A stretch of DNA of 14,472 bases from Pseudomonadota bacterium (GTDB taxonomy: Bacteria > Pseudomonadota > Gammaproteobacteria > Halothiobacillales > Halothiobacillaceae): assembly GCA_021795795.1 (NCBI GenBank), contig JAJYPA010000167.1, forward strand, positions 1 to 14,472, read 5' to 3'. The notes below the pieces were generated by a model. It was not told the origin of the DNA. It saw only the letters and a program-made list of their open reading frames with translations, and ran no database searches. Positions within the stretch are counted from its first letter, which is position 1; every line of letters starts with the position of its first letter. The position numbers were made by a program, and so were the translations under genes. Positions 1-7,056 of the stretch are shown here, in pieces.

Positions 1-1
1 C

Positions 2-91
2 CAAGATTACCGACTGGATTCTGCCTGGTTTGGTCAGGGTGCTGGCATCAAGGAAAAGGCCTGGCTGGAGGCATTGAAGCTGGTGGCCTGA
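2..91 (+). CDS. C-terminal end of an unidentified protein (partial)
   Basis: An open frame enters from the left edge and ends in TGA at 89-91, giving 29 residues that end in EKAWLEALKLVA. The composition, with a charged amphipathic ending, looks like a genuine protein C-terminus. The frame runs in the same direction as the exonuclease gene that follows, and a terminator-like hairpin lies 50 bases downstream. Too little is visible to name a family. In comparable mobile elements the gene before a YqaJ-type exonuclease is often a single-strand annealing protein or another DNA-metabolism gene, but nothing here proves that. Confidence 0.55.
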   Translation, partial: QDYRLDSAWFGQGAGIKEKAWLEALKLVA

Positions 92-140
92 TGGTCGCCA
101 GATCACCAATAATCGCACGAGAATTTATCCAACCCAATTG

Positions 141-173
141 AGCCCCTTCCGGAATGTCCGGGAGGGGTTCTTT
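141..173 (+). terminator. Terminator-like hairpin in the leader of the exonuclease gene
   Basis: Bases 141-153 pair with 157-169 to give a 13-bp stem (two G-T wobbles) with a 3-base loop, followed by CTTTC. It lies 50 bases after the preceding stop codon. Its 3' arm ends only about 11 bases before the GGAGG ribosome binding site (181-185) of the exonuclease gene. There is no room for a promoter between the hairpin and that gene, so it either ends the upstream gene with partial read-through or works as an attenuator in the exonuclease leader. Confidence 0.7.
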
Positions 174-190
174 CACATCTGGAGGTCATT

Positions 191-1144
191 ATGGGTGCAG
201 TAAAATTGGTATCTACGAAGGAAATGAGCAGAGAGGAGTGGTTACAGTGGCGTAACCTGGGCATTGGCTCCAGTGACGCCCCAGTTGCCATAGGGATGTC
301 CCGCTACAAGTCACCGCTGGAACTGTGGATGGAAAAGACAGGCAGAAAAATGCCAGACGATCTCAGCAATAAAGACGCTGTTTTCTGGGGTACCACCCTA
401 GAACCCATTGTGGCCAACGTCTACGCGGAAAAGACCGGCAAAAAAGTGCGTCGGGTAAATTCGGTCCTGCAGCATCCTGAGCATCCCTTCATGCTAGCGA
501 ATCTGGACAGAATCGTTGAAGGTGGCGGCGTATTAGAAATTAAGACTGCTGGTTTACGTAGTCAGGGACAGTGGGAGGAGGGCGTACCGGTGGCCTATCA
601 GATTCAGGTGCTTCATCAACTGGCGGTGACCGGCAAAGCATGGGCAGACGTGGCCGTGCTCATTGGTGGCCAGGAATTCCGCATTTACCGGATAGAGCGG
701 GATGAAACCCGTATTACTCAGTTGCTAGAACTAGAAAAAACCTTCTGGCAGCACGTTGAAAGGCAAACGCCCCCAGATGCAGATGGTTCTGCCTCCAGTC
801 ACCGTGCTTTAACCCTCCTGTATCCCCAGAACAGCACCACGTTGGTGGATTACAGCGAAAAGCCGGAGATGAATGCCCTCTTCAAAGCGCTCATGGAAGC
901 CAGACAGCGCAGCAAAATGGCAGAACAACAGGAATCCTTGCTGGAACAGCGCATCAAGGAAGCCATCGGTGATGCCGAAGGTGGTCTCTTTAGCCAAGGC
1001 AAGGCCCTCTGGAAATGCAGTAAACCCAGCCGAACGCTGGACACCAAAAAACTGGCCCAGGAACAGGCTGATCTCATTGCGCCCTACTGGACCGAAAAAC
1101 CCGGTACAAGGCGCTTCACCGTACAAACAGGAGAGCAATCATGA
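191..1144 (+). CDS. YqaJ-family (lambda-exonuclease-like) recombination nuclease
   Basis: A 317-residue protein with the layout of the YqaJ/lambda exonuclease family. These nucleases resect double-stranded DNA ends 5'->3' to expose a strand for a partner annealing protein. The N-terminal signature is EEWLQWRNLGIGSSDAPVAI (residues 15-34). The PD-(D/E)XK site is visible as E71, D106 in MLANLDRIV, E116-x-K118 in VLEIKTAG, and Q137 in AYQIQ. The C-terminal third has a helical, probably coiled segment (about 235-262) and ends in PGTRRFTV, as in related phage and ICE proteins. Length is normal for the family. The ATG has a GGAGG box 5 bases upstream. The stop overlaps the next start (ATGA), implying coupling to the cysteine-cluster protein. 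No annealing protein is visible; it may lie to the left. Confidence 0.9.
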   Translation: MGAVKLVSTKEMSREEWLQWRNLGIGSSDAPVAIGMSRYKSPLELWMEKTGRKMPDDLSNKDAVFWGTTLEPIVANVYAEKTGKKVRRVNSVLQHPEHPFMLANLDRIVEGGGVLEIKTAGLRSQGQWEEGVPVAYQIQVLHQLAVTGKAWADVAVLIGGQEFRIYRIERDETRITQLLELEKTFWQHVERQTPPDADGSASSHRALTLLYPQNSTTLVDYSEKPEMNALFKALMEARQRSKMAEQQESLLEQRIKEAIGDAEGGLFSQGKALWKCSKPSRTLDTKKLAQEQADLIAPYWTEKPGTRRFTVQTGEQS

Positions 1145-2004
1145 TTAAAGGACTCGCTATCACCCCTCCGGTCATTGGCCGGATAGCCATTGGCAAAGTT
1201 GTAGAGAAAAACGGCAAGCGTCTCCCCGAGAAGGACGATGCTTTCAGCATAACCACGCAGGTGCAGCAAAAAGGCGAGTGGATACTCCACCCCCTCCATA
1301 ATACACTGCTCGCTCAGCAGGAGGGAGGAAAGCTCAGGAGTATTCCCGTCAATCTGCTCTTCAATGACCCGGACCTGAATCTCAGGGCTGAGTACAGTCT
1401 CTTTGATCGCAAAACCGGACGGCCCCTTTGCGTAGGCAACGGAGAAGTTGCCCGACGCAGTACCCAGGAAGGATGCAAAAGCATTTCGTGTCCAGGCCCC
1501 CAGAATTGTGCGCTGGGAGCGGAATTGGGCTGCAAACCCTATGGGCGATTGAATGTCCAGATTGAAGGACAAGAAGATGATCTCGGGAGTTTTATGTTCC
1601 GGACCACCGGATACAATTCGATCCGGACACTGGCAGCACGTTTGCAGTATCTGAATGCCATCAGTGGCGGCAGAGCACGGTATCTGCCGCTGTCGTTAAA
1701 GCTCCGGGCCAAAAGCACCACACAGTCCCATCGTGCCCCTGTGTACTATGTGGACATTACAATGAGGGACGGCATAGACTCACGCGAGGCACTGATGCAA
1801 GCTAGAGAACGGGCAGATCAGTCCATAGAATCCATGGAGGCTCTGGAAGCGGCGGCTAAGCAGGGACTCAGTAATGGGGCCTCCGAGGAAACCGAAGATG
1901 AAGGCATTGAGGTAGTGGAAGAATTCTTTCCGGTGCAGCAGGAAGATCAGCAGGTGGAAGATTTGCCCGCATTGACAGCCATGGAGACGCGGCGCATTGG
2001 TTGA
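1141..2004 (+). CDS. Conserved ICE/phage cysteine-cluster protein ('hydrolase or metal-binding protein' type)
   Basis: A 287-residue protein whose ATG overlaps the exonuclease stop by four bases, so the two are probably co-translated. Cysteines C97, C112, C117, C123 and C131 form a possible metal site, followed by CKPYGRLNVQIEG and a conserved-looking core LGSFMFRTTGYNSIRTLAAR (148-167). The last 45 residues are strongly acidic and probably disordered. I recognise it as the kind of protein often annotated 'hydrolase or metal-binding protein' beside YqaJ exonucleases in ICEs and plasmids. No hydrolase motif is visible, so that label looks uninformative. The Cys cluster followed by C-K/tG-RL and a 'lG-f-..-sGy.s' block loosely resembles gp3-like recombination directionality factors, but this is a weak inference. 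A strong terminator follows. Confidence 0.7.
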   Translation: MIKGLAITPPVIGRIAIGKVVEKNGKRLPEKDDAFSITTQVQQKGEWILHPLHNTLLAQQEGGKLRSIPVNLLFNDPDLNLRAEYSLFDRKTGRPLCVGNGEVARRSTQEGCKSISCPGPQNCALGAELGCKPYGRLNVQIEGQEDDLGSFMFRTTGYNSIRTLAARLQYLNAISGGRARYLPLSLKLRAKSTTQSHRAPVYYVDITMRDGIDSREALMQARERADQSIESMEALEAAAKQGLSNGASEETEDEGIEVVEEFFPVQQEDQQVEDLPALTAMETRRIG

Positions 2005-2007
2005 TGA

Positions 2008-2045
2008 CACTATCCCTGGGCTAAGTGCTCAGGGGGTGTTTTTTG
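2008..2045 (+). terminator. Intrinsic terminator closing the recombination operon
   Basis: CCCTGGGC (2014-2021) pairs with GCTCAGGG (2027-2034), with one G-T wobble, across a 5-base loop. A run of six T (2039-2044) follows shortly after the stem. It starts within about 10 bases of the stop codon at 2004. The roughly 230 bases between it and the next gene hold no convincing gene. Confidence 0.85.
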
Positions 2046-2276
2046 CTGATCGCGGCGTTAACGAGGGCGTCATGTTTTTAACGGTGAAAGAATAGAAAAT
2101 GAAGGGCTGGTAAAGACTGATTGCGGTCGTTCAGCAGCGGTAAGCAAAGGGGTGCGCCGTTCGCTATTGATTGGTTACTCGCGCAAAAACCGTGCGCAGA
2201 TGAACTTAAAAGTTAGACACTACGAAATATAAAACATGAGCTGGAAAATTAAACCGTTGGCGTGAAGGAATATTAA

Positions 2277-3569
2277 ATGGGAACAGCCATAGAACTCTGC
2301 ATTCACAACGTGTCCCTTTCGTACTCCAAAAACTTCATGGGAAATGATTACGGGTTCTTGTTTCAGGAAGGTGATCTATTTCGCCGCAGGAGTGACTTAA
2401 TAGATTACGATTATTACGAAGAACATCCCGAAGAAAAGGAGGAACTTGCCGAAGCTGAGGAACTTTTTGCAAGGACACTTTCTCGAATCGTGCCTCGTCT
2501 TGAGATGCTCGGCTTCACACTTGAAGCCGCACGCGCCGAATACCAAGCGGTGGTCGCGGAAGCTGTCGAGATTGATGGTTATTGTGAGCGAGAAGAGCCG
2601 AAAATTGAGTATCTCACGTTTGAAGAATTCTGCAATTTTGCTTGCCGTTATCCCCTTGGCGATCTGAAAAGCGACTATATCGAGCACGAAACGCCAGATC
2701 GAGACATACTTTCGCAGGGACGGTTTGCCTCTGATATCAACGTATTAAAGCGGATTCCGTGGACGGACAATTCAGATTCTTATTGGTCTGAAGCTAGCTT
2801 CTTTTCCGCGAGAGTTTGCATTCTGAGTGCGGAGTCGATGCTTCAAGTCTTTGCCCTGAATGCGGCCAATGCCGAAATTGAGGTTACATGGGAGTTTGGC
2901 CCGATTGTCCATGCTGGTTGGGTTCAACGTGAGGCTTTCCAGCAAGGTGCGCGGCGAAAGCAAAAAATTCTGATCGCAACCGAGGGCGCATCTGACGCAC
3001 GCATCATTAAGCGGTCTCTCGACATTCTACGCCCTGACGTGGCAGATTTTTTCACTTTCGTGGATGTCGATGAACGCCATCATTTCTGGGGAACCGGCAA
3101 TCTCGTCAAATTCGCAGAGGGTCTTTTGCGAATTGACGTTCTCAATCAGGTTTTATTCGTTTTCGACAACGACGCAGAGGGCGTTGACGCTTTCCGCAAG
3201 CTCGAAAAAATGAAACTTCCTGCCAACATGCTAGCGGTGCTGCTACCCGATCTTGAGGAATTTAGGGGGTTCTCCGCTCGAGGTCCGGAGGGCGTTAGCG
3301 TTTCTGATATCAATGGCCGAGCCGCCGCGATTGAATGCTATCTCGACCTTCGTTTGGATCAATATCCCGCCCCTAAGGTCACATGGATCAACTTCAAAAA
3401 GGACATCGACGCATGGCATGGAGTGTTGGAGTACAAGGAGTCATATGCCAAACATTTCTACGATCAGTCAGACGATCTACTCCGAAACGGTAGCTACGAT
3501 GTTTCTAAGCTCTCGAAATTAATTGACGCACTGATCCGACAGGCTGTGTCGGTAGTCCCCGTGGTTTGA
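2277..3569 (+). CDS. HEPN/Toprim-associated protein, candidate defence nuclease
   Basis: A 430-residue protein. Residues 1 to about 215 resemble the HEPN/Toprim N-terminal region, beginning MGTAIELCIHNVSLSYSKN with an acidic helical stretch near 43-66. Residues 228 to about 320 are a Toprim fold: KILIATEGASD supplies the metal-binding Glu (E236), and FVFDNDAEG supplies the DxD pair (D297, D299) and E301. Toprim domains cut or rejoin nucleic acid using Mg2+ and occur in OLD-family and other anti-phage nucleases. I do not see the R-X4-6-H motif of RNase-active HEPN domains, so the N-terminal part may be structural. The start is supported by AAGGAA 6 bases upstream. The gene stands alone between a terminator and an IS. 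Function in defence is inferred from family and context; the Toprim assignment itself is firm. Confidence 0.8.
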   Translation: MGTAIELCIHNVSLSYSKNFMGNDYGFLFQEGDLFRRRSDLIDYDYYEEHPEEKEELAEAEELFARTLSRIVPRLEMLGFTLEAARAEYQAVVAEAVEIDGYCEREEPKIEYLTFEEFCNFACRYPLGDLKSDYIEHETPDRDILSQGRFASDINVLKRIPWTDNSDSYWSEASFFSARVCILSAESMLQVFALNAANAEIEVTWEFGPIVHAGWVQREAFQQGARRKQKILIATEGASDARIIKRSLDILRPDVADFFTFVDVDERHHFWGTGNLVKFAEGLLRIDVLNQVLFVFDNDAEGVDAFRKLEKMKLPANMLAVLLPDLEEFRGFSARGPEGVSVSDINGRAAAIECYLDLRLDQYPAPKVTWINFKKDIDAWHGVLEYKESYAKHFYDQSDDLLRNGSYDVSKLSKLIDALIRQAVSVVPVV

Positions 3570-3676
3570 TGGGCTATCTATGAATAAATTATTCTAGGCG
3601 TTCGATCTATGTTCCTAGTATGGGGTCCCGTGAGAATTCTGGATAAAAACCCGTTCTTCGTCATTCGGGGTGTCGA

Positions 3677-3735
3677 TTCAATCCTCGCGAGCGTTAGATA
3701 ATGATGACAGCCATGAGGATTGAAAGTCATCATTA
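3677..3735. repeat. Two interleaved 10-bp inverted repeats (A-B-A'-B')
   Basis: In the 278-base gap between the HEPN/Toprim gene and the IS, TTCAATCCTC (3677-3686) is the exact reverse complement of 3715-3724, and TAATGATGAC (3699-3708) is the exact reverse complement of 3726-3735. The arms interleave instead of nesting, so only one hairpin can form at a time unless a strained pseudoknot forms (the last connector is 1 base). It could be an RNA switch, a paired set of protein-binding sites, or a remnant end of a mobile element. The rest of the gap holds no gene I can support. Confidence 0.6.
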
Positions 3736-3847
3736 ATAGAGAAAGCATTTATTTTTATTCTAATGTGTGGTTAAATGGTGTGTAACTTTAGGAGATTGAT
3801 TGCTGCTTTGATAGAAAACACTGGGACAAATGTTGATCATTTAGGAT

Positions 3848-3870
3848 GGTTTCTCGACATTTTAATTGGG
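3848..3870. repeat. Left terminal inverted repeat of the ISL3-family element
   Basis: Begins GGTTTCTCGACATTTTAATT and matches the reverse complement of 5127-5149 at 15 of 23 positions. It overlaps the TAA stop codon of the transposase (3862-3864), as expected in a compact IS. Confidence 0.7.
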
Positions 3871-5103
3871 TAGCCTGAGATCCAGCTTACCCAGGATCAG
3901 GTAGGGCATGTTGATAAAGTTTTTGTGCGTGCGGTAACCCCGAGCCTTGGCCTTGGCGGATTGGATGAGGCTGTTGACGCCTTCCAGGATCCCGTTGGTG
4001 ATCTGGCTCTCGAACCAGCCGAGCACACCGTCCCAGTGATTCATGATGGTGTAGACCTTGACCATTGGCGGTAATCCGCTGTCCTTGGCGTTTTCCATCC
4101 ATGCCTTGGGCAGGGTGGTCCCCTGGGGGCGATTCTTGATCGTGAAGATGTCCTGAAAGGTCAACCGAAACTGGTAGGCCTGCGCCGTCTTGAGATTCTG
4201 GTCTTTGATCAATTCCTGCAGCTGTTCTTTCTGCTTCACCTTGAGTTTCCGGTCATTCTTGAGCCAGAGCCAGCGGGTCTTTTTGAGATCTGGCTGGGTA
4301 TGGACTTTCCCTTTGCGCACGGCGTCCACGGCCTCGTTGACGAGCTTCATGAGGTGGAAACGATCGAAGGTCACCTGGGCGTTGGGGAGATGCTTCTTGG
4401 CGCCTTTCTGGAAGGCGGGAGACAGGTCCATGCTGATGTCCGTGACAGCTTGTGCGCGGCCCCCGTGGGCTTCGAGGTCTGTGGCGAATCGCGTAAAGGT
4501 GGCGGCGTCCTTGCCGGGGGTAGCAAACAATAACTGCCGAGCTTCCAGATCGACGAAGAGGGTGATGGTGTCGTGCCCGCGTCGGCTGCTGGTCTCATCC
4601 ACACTGACCGCATGAACGGCGGCCATATCCACGCGGGCACGAGCGGTTTCGACATAATGATCAATGACCCGCCACAGGCGCTTGTCGGTTTCCCGTACCA
4701 AGCGCGCCGCCGTCCACACGGGCATCGCCCGTACCAGGGTCATGATCAGCGCTTCGAAGAGCAGGGTAAAATGCGAGCCTTCCCGCGCCCAGGGGACCGG
4801 TACCTGATGCACCACATGCTCCGGGCACATCACACGGGGCACACGGGCGTGGAGATAGGCCTCATGCTGGAAGAAATCCATATGTCTCCACGTCTTTTCC
4901 TGAATATCATGCACCGGACATTCCGCGCCGCAGACCGGACAAGAGAAGCGGCTTCCCTTGGGGAAGTTGACGTGCAGATCCAGCCGCTTCTCTTCGACTT
5001 TGAAGGTCACGTCATCCACCATCCACGGCGGAACCAGACCCAAGGCCAGGGGTGAACAACTGATTCTGAATCCATCTCCATCATCCTCATCTTCAGGCGT
5101 CAC
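3862..5103 (-). CDS. tnpA: ISL3-family transposase
   Basis: A 413-residue DDE transposase with the full ISL3 layout. An N-terminal zinc-binding region has C55, C58 and C62 in CPVCGAEC, with C93 and H96 in VMCPEH, and is followed by a helix-turn-helix-like region (about 115-150). The catalytic core has D169 in VSVDET, an aspartate in VTDISMDLSPAF (D222 or D226), DRFH near 247, and E374 in TNGILEGVNSLIQSAKAKAR, typical of the family. The C-terminus is intact, so the enzyme looks functional. The chosen start is GTG; a GGGG stretch lies a few bases upstream, a weak ribosome binding site. Transcription runs opposite to the flanking + strand genes. Confidence 0.95.
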   Translation of the reverse strand: MTPEDEDDGDGFRISCSPLALGLVPPWMVDDVTFKVEEKRLDLHVNFPKGSRFSCPVCGAECPVHDIQEKTWRHMDFFQHEAYLHARVPRVMCPEHVVHQVPVPWAREGSHFTLLFEALIMTLVRAMPVWTAARLVRETDKRLWRVIDHYVETARARVDMAAVHAVSVDETSSRRGHDTITLFVDLEARQLLFATPGKDAATFTRFATDLEAHGGRAQAVTDISMDLSPAFQKGAKKHLPNAQVTFDRFHLMKLVNEAVDAVRKGKVHTQPDLKKTRWLWLKNDRKLKVKQKEQLQELIKDQNLKTAQAYQFRLTFQDIFTIKNRPQGTTLPKAWMENAKDSGLPPMVKVYTIMNHWDGVLGWFESQITNGILEGVNSLIQSAKAKARGYRTHKNFINMPYLILGKLDLRLPN

Positions 5104-5126
5104 ATACCCCAGATTCTACCCCTGGG

Positions 5127-5149
5127 CCCACTCGATGTATCGAGGAGCC
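5127..5149. repeat. Right terminal inverted repeat of the ISL3-family element
   Basis: The outer end reads GGCTCCTCGATACATCGAGT on the - strand and pairs with 3848-3870. It contains an internal palindrome, CTCGATGTATCGAG (5131-5144), that the left end lacks. The two ends could therefore differ in structure or protein binding. Confidence 0.7.
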
Positions 5150-5532
5150 GTTACATTGCGCATAACATGACATAATTTTAACGCACAAATTGACATATAA
5201 TATGAGGTGTCAGAATTTATCGTAATTTCTGTATACGCTCCATTCAATCCGTATAAATACGCTTTGGTAACAGTTAAACATTGTATCATTAGGACTCCGA
5301 TGAGGCAGGATATATATTATTATCTTTGTTTATTATTATTATCTTACTATATATTCCCCATACTCCCCTACAATAAGACCAATAAAATAATAACACCAAA
5401 GAACTCCTCTCTATATTTAAATATTTAACAAACAAACAATCTATCATCCCTGCCTGACCTAACCTTATTTTTAAATTGAAACACAAGGATAATAATATAT
5501 TACTCTTAAAAAACATTATTCAGGAGGTTATC
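5150..5532. other. AT-rich non-coding leader of the replication module
   Basis: Base composition drops sharply to AT-rich right after the IS end. The stretch contains TATAAT-like strings (for example 5196-5201), repeated TTATTATTATT tracts around 5318-5342, and a perfect palindrome ATATTTAAATAT (5413-5424). It lies directly upstream of a replication-initiator-type gene, so a promoter and possibly an origin are plausible, but I cannot fix either. A 73-codon frame from GTG 5207 encodes a hydrophobic stretch. I do not call it a gene, because AT-rich DNA yields such segments by chance and there is no convincing ribosome binding site. Confidence 0.5.
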
Positions 5533-5535
5533 GTG
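5522..5535 (+). promoter_or_regulatory. Strong ribosome binding site fixing a GTG start
   Basis: AGGAGG at 5522-5527 lies 5 bases before GTG 5533-5535. The longer frame could begin at TTG 5476, but that codon has no comparable site. This decides the start of the Gp2-like gene. Confidence 0.8.
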
Positions 5536-6609
5536 AAGATAACAAAAATGTTTAATTTATTCAAGAAATTTGATGCTAGTGATGAACGGGTACGGTGTCA
5601 TCTGTATGAACAGCTTAACCTAGCGCATCATAAAGTTATCACCAAAGAAGAAAAGGCATTGCTCATCCTTGACCACGATTACAATACCTCTTTTTACAAC
5701 ATCGATAGATTCTTGCGTGAGATTGAGCGCACTGATAATCTTCCTTACCATAAAAACAATAGAGGACTATTTGTCAAGAACTTACGATGTAAGTTTATTT
5801 GTCACGGATTAACGATGATTAGCACCTGGATGCAACACAGAAAGGCTGACCTTTGTTACAGCCACTATGTGGAGCTTTTTTACCAGACAGTCATTATGAC
5901 TGGATATCCTTATGAGTATTCCAATTATCCCATCAATGCCGTATTGATAGGCGACATGACTGTAGCAGACTTTGGTAATCATCTAATAGATACACTACGG
6001 GGCAAAATGCGTGGTGCTGATTTTCAGTTAAAGGTCAGACGACAACAGGAAAACAGCTTTCGACAATTTAATTCATCAGTGAATTATGTTTCATATTTAC
6101 TTAAACGACATTCCAGGCTGTTACATGTTCGAGTTGATTTAGCCTATGATCGCAGCCTGATAGAGAGCGATGAGCATGGGTTATCGTTCATCATGGACAA
6201 ATTTTCTCAGTTTAGGAAGCTAATTTCCAGAAAGGACGGTTGCTTTGAACATCTGACTGGGTATATAGCACATGTAGAGTATGGTCGATTAAAGGGTCAT
6301 CACATACACATGTCACTATTTTACAATGGCCATAAGCGTAGACAGGATGAACATATTGCTCATCAGGTTCGAGCAGCTTGGATGAAGATTACGAATGGGA
6401 TTGGATTGTTTTACTCCACCAATCTCGATAAGCATATACCGATTTGTAACGCTATTGGTATGATCAAGCGTGGGGATAGTGATACGTTCAACTGTCTAGC
6501 CTATGTTATCTGGTATCAGGTTAAAGAAGATCAGAATCTGACCTTTAAGTATAGCAAGATGCAAAGACTATATTTCAGGGGTGAAATCCATCCATCTGCA
6601 GCCAAGTAA
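5533..6609 (+). CDS. Inovirus Gp2-family (YagK/YfjJ-like) replication protein
   Basis: A 358-residue protein from the GTG at 5533. It resembles the inovirus Gp2/YagK-YfjJ C-terminal domain family, encoded by filamentous phages and small prophage-like islands and thought to start replication. The best evidence is the segment HVEYGRLKGHHIHMSLFYNG, whose H257 and H259 form the HIHM part of a His-hydrophobe-His motif. A later aromatic block, YVIWYQVKEDQNLTFKYSKM near the C-terminus, occupies the place where relatives carry a Y..SYLAK-like stretch. Length is typical. Codon use and base composition are far more AT-rich than the exonuclease and right-hand genes, pointing to separate transfer. A zinc-ribbon gene follows after 67 bases. 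No capsid, pI-like or pVIII-like genes are nearby, so this is a remnant, a satellite or a captured replication cassette. Confidence 0.75.
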   Translation: MKITKMFNLFKKFDASDERVRCHLYEQLNLAHHKVITKEEKALLILDHDYNTSFYNIDRFLREIERTDNLPYHKNNRGLFVKNLRCKFICHGLTMISTWMQHRKADLCYSHYVELFYQTVIMTGYPYEYSNYPINAVLIGDMTVADFGNHLIDTLRGKMRGADFQLKVRRQQENSFRQFNSSVNYVSYLLKRHSRLLHVRVDLAYDRSLIESDEHGLSFIMDKFSQFRKLISRKDGCFEHLTGYIAHVEYGRLKGHHIHMSLFYNGHKRRQDEHIAHQVRAAWMKITNGIGLFYSTNLDKHIPICNAIGMIKRGDSDTFNCLAYVIWYQVKEDQNLTFKYSKMQRLYFRGEIHPSAAK

Positions 6610-6676
6610 AAAATTATACCTCTATTAATATTATGAGTATTTGACTCGAATCGCAAAGTTAATTGAGGATATTATC

Positions 6677-6943
6677 ATGAGTAAACCACTAAAAGTCTAT
6701 TATTGTCGTGATTGCGGTAAGCGTATGCCTTTATACTATAAAAAAGAGCACCCTTATCGAGATGATGAATGGAGTTTTTGCATCGGATGTAAGAGTAAGA
6801 ATTTATTTTTCCAGAAAGAGGTCTGGGATTATAAGCGCGAGGAGGCTGCCAAGAATGCACATACCAGAGAGCAGAAAACTTCCGTGCAAGGATCGGCCGT
6901 ACTCTGGGGTAAAGATCAATGTGGCGTGGGTGAGGATTGGTAA
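6677..6943 (+). CDS. Small zinc-ribbon protein
   Basis: An 88-residue protein chosen from ATG 6677, which has GAGG (6665-6668) about 8 bases upstream. The frame is open further back but has no better start. Two CxxC pairs, C10-x2-C13 in YYCRDCGKRM and C35-x2-C38 in FCIGCKS, form a zinc ribbon. The rest is charged, and the last 20 residues look unconserved, so the natural end may have been altered by insertion or deletion. It follows the Gp2-like gene at close spacing with similar AT-rich composition, suggesting one replicon-derived unit. A nucleic-acid-binding or protein-contact role is the usual expectation for such ribbons; I do not recognise a named family. Confidence 0.6.
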   Translation: MSKPLKVYYCRDCGKRMPLYYKKEHPYRDDEWSFCIGCKSKNLFFQKEVWDYKREEAAKNAHTREQKTSVQGSAVLWGKDQCGVGEDW

Positions 6944-7056
6944 GGGATTCAATGCGATCGCTGAGATGACGATTACCAAAAGAGTGGCAAGTTCAAGTAA
7001 GGTAAGAAAATATCTATGGTGAATTCAGCTAGGATAGGCTGGACTAACGACAGGAA

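Larger units (their letters stand above)
3848..5149 (-). mobile_element. Complete ISL3-family insertion sequence, ISAfe1-like
   Basis: About 1302 bp bounded by imperfect inverted repeats (3848-3870 and 5127-5149, 15 of 23 positions identical) and filled by one full-length ISL3-family transposase on the - strand. Size and organisation agree with ISAfe1, the roughly 1.3-kb ISL3-family element described in Acidithiobacillus ferrooxidans; identity to it is inferred from memory. ISL3 elements normally duplicate 8 bp of target. Here the flanks are TTTAGGAT (3840-3847) and GTTACATT (5150-5157), which do not match, so the element may mark a rearrangement or adjacent deletion. Confidence 0.85.

Noticed and set aside
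2211..2233. Possible promoter (TTAGAC with TATAAA) before the HEPN/Toprim gene
   Set aside because: Spacing between the boxes is only about 9 bases, too short for a sigma-70 promoter.
3674..3735. CRISPR-like repeat ending in GGATTGAAAG
   Set aside because: Only one copy in each orientation, no regularly spaced repeats or spacers and no cas genes nearby; better described as interleaved inverted repeats.
4573..5055. Long frame on the + strand opposite the transposase
   Set aside because: Antisense shadow of the transposase; composition rich in His, Arg and Gly as expected from reverse reading.
5207..5428. Small hydrophobic protein from a GTG start
   Set aside because: Weak start, AT-rich composition that favours chance hydrophobic codons, and no recognisable family.
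6708..7022. 104-codon frame overlapping the zinc-ribbon gene on the same strand
   Set aside because: It overlaps the CxxC-bearing frame, which has a proper ribosome binding site, and has no protein-like features of its own.
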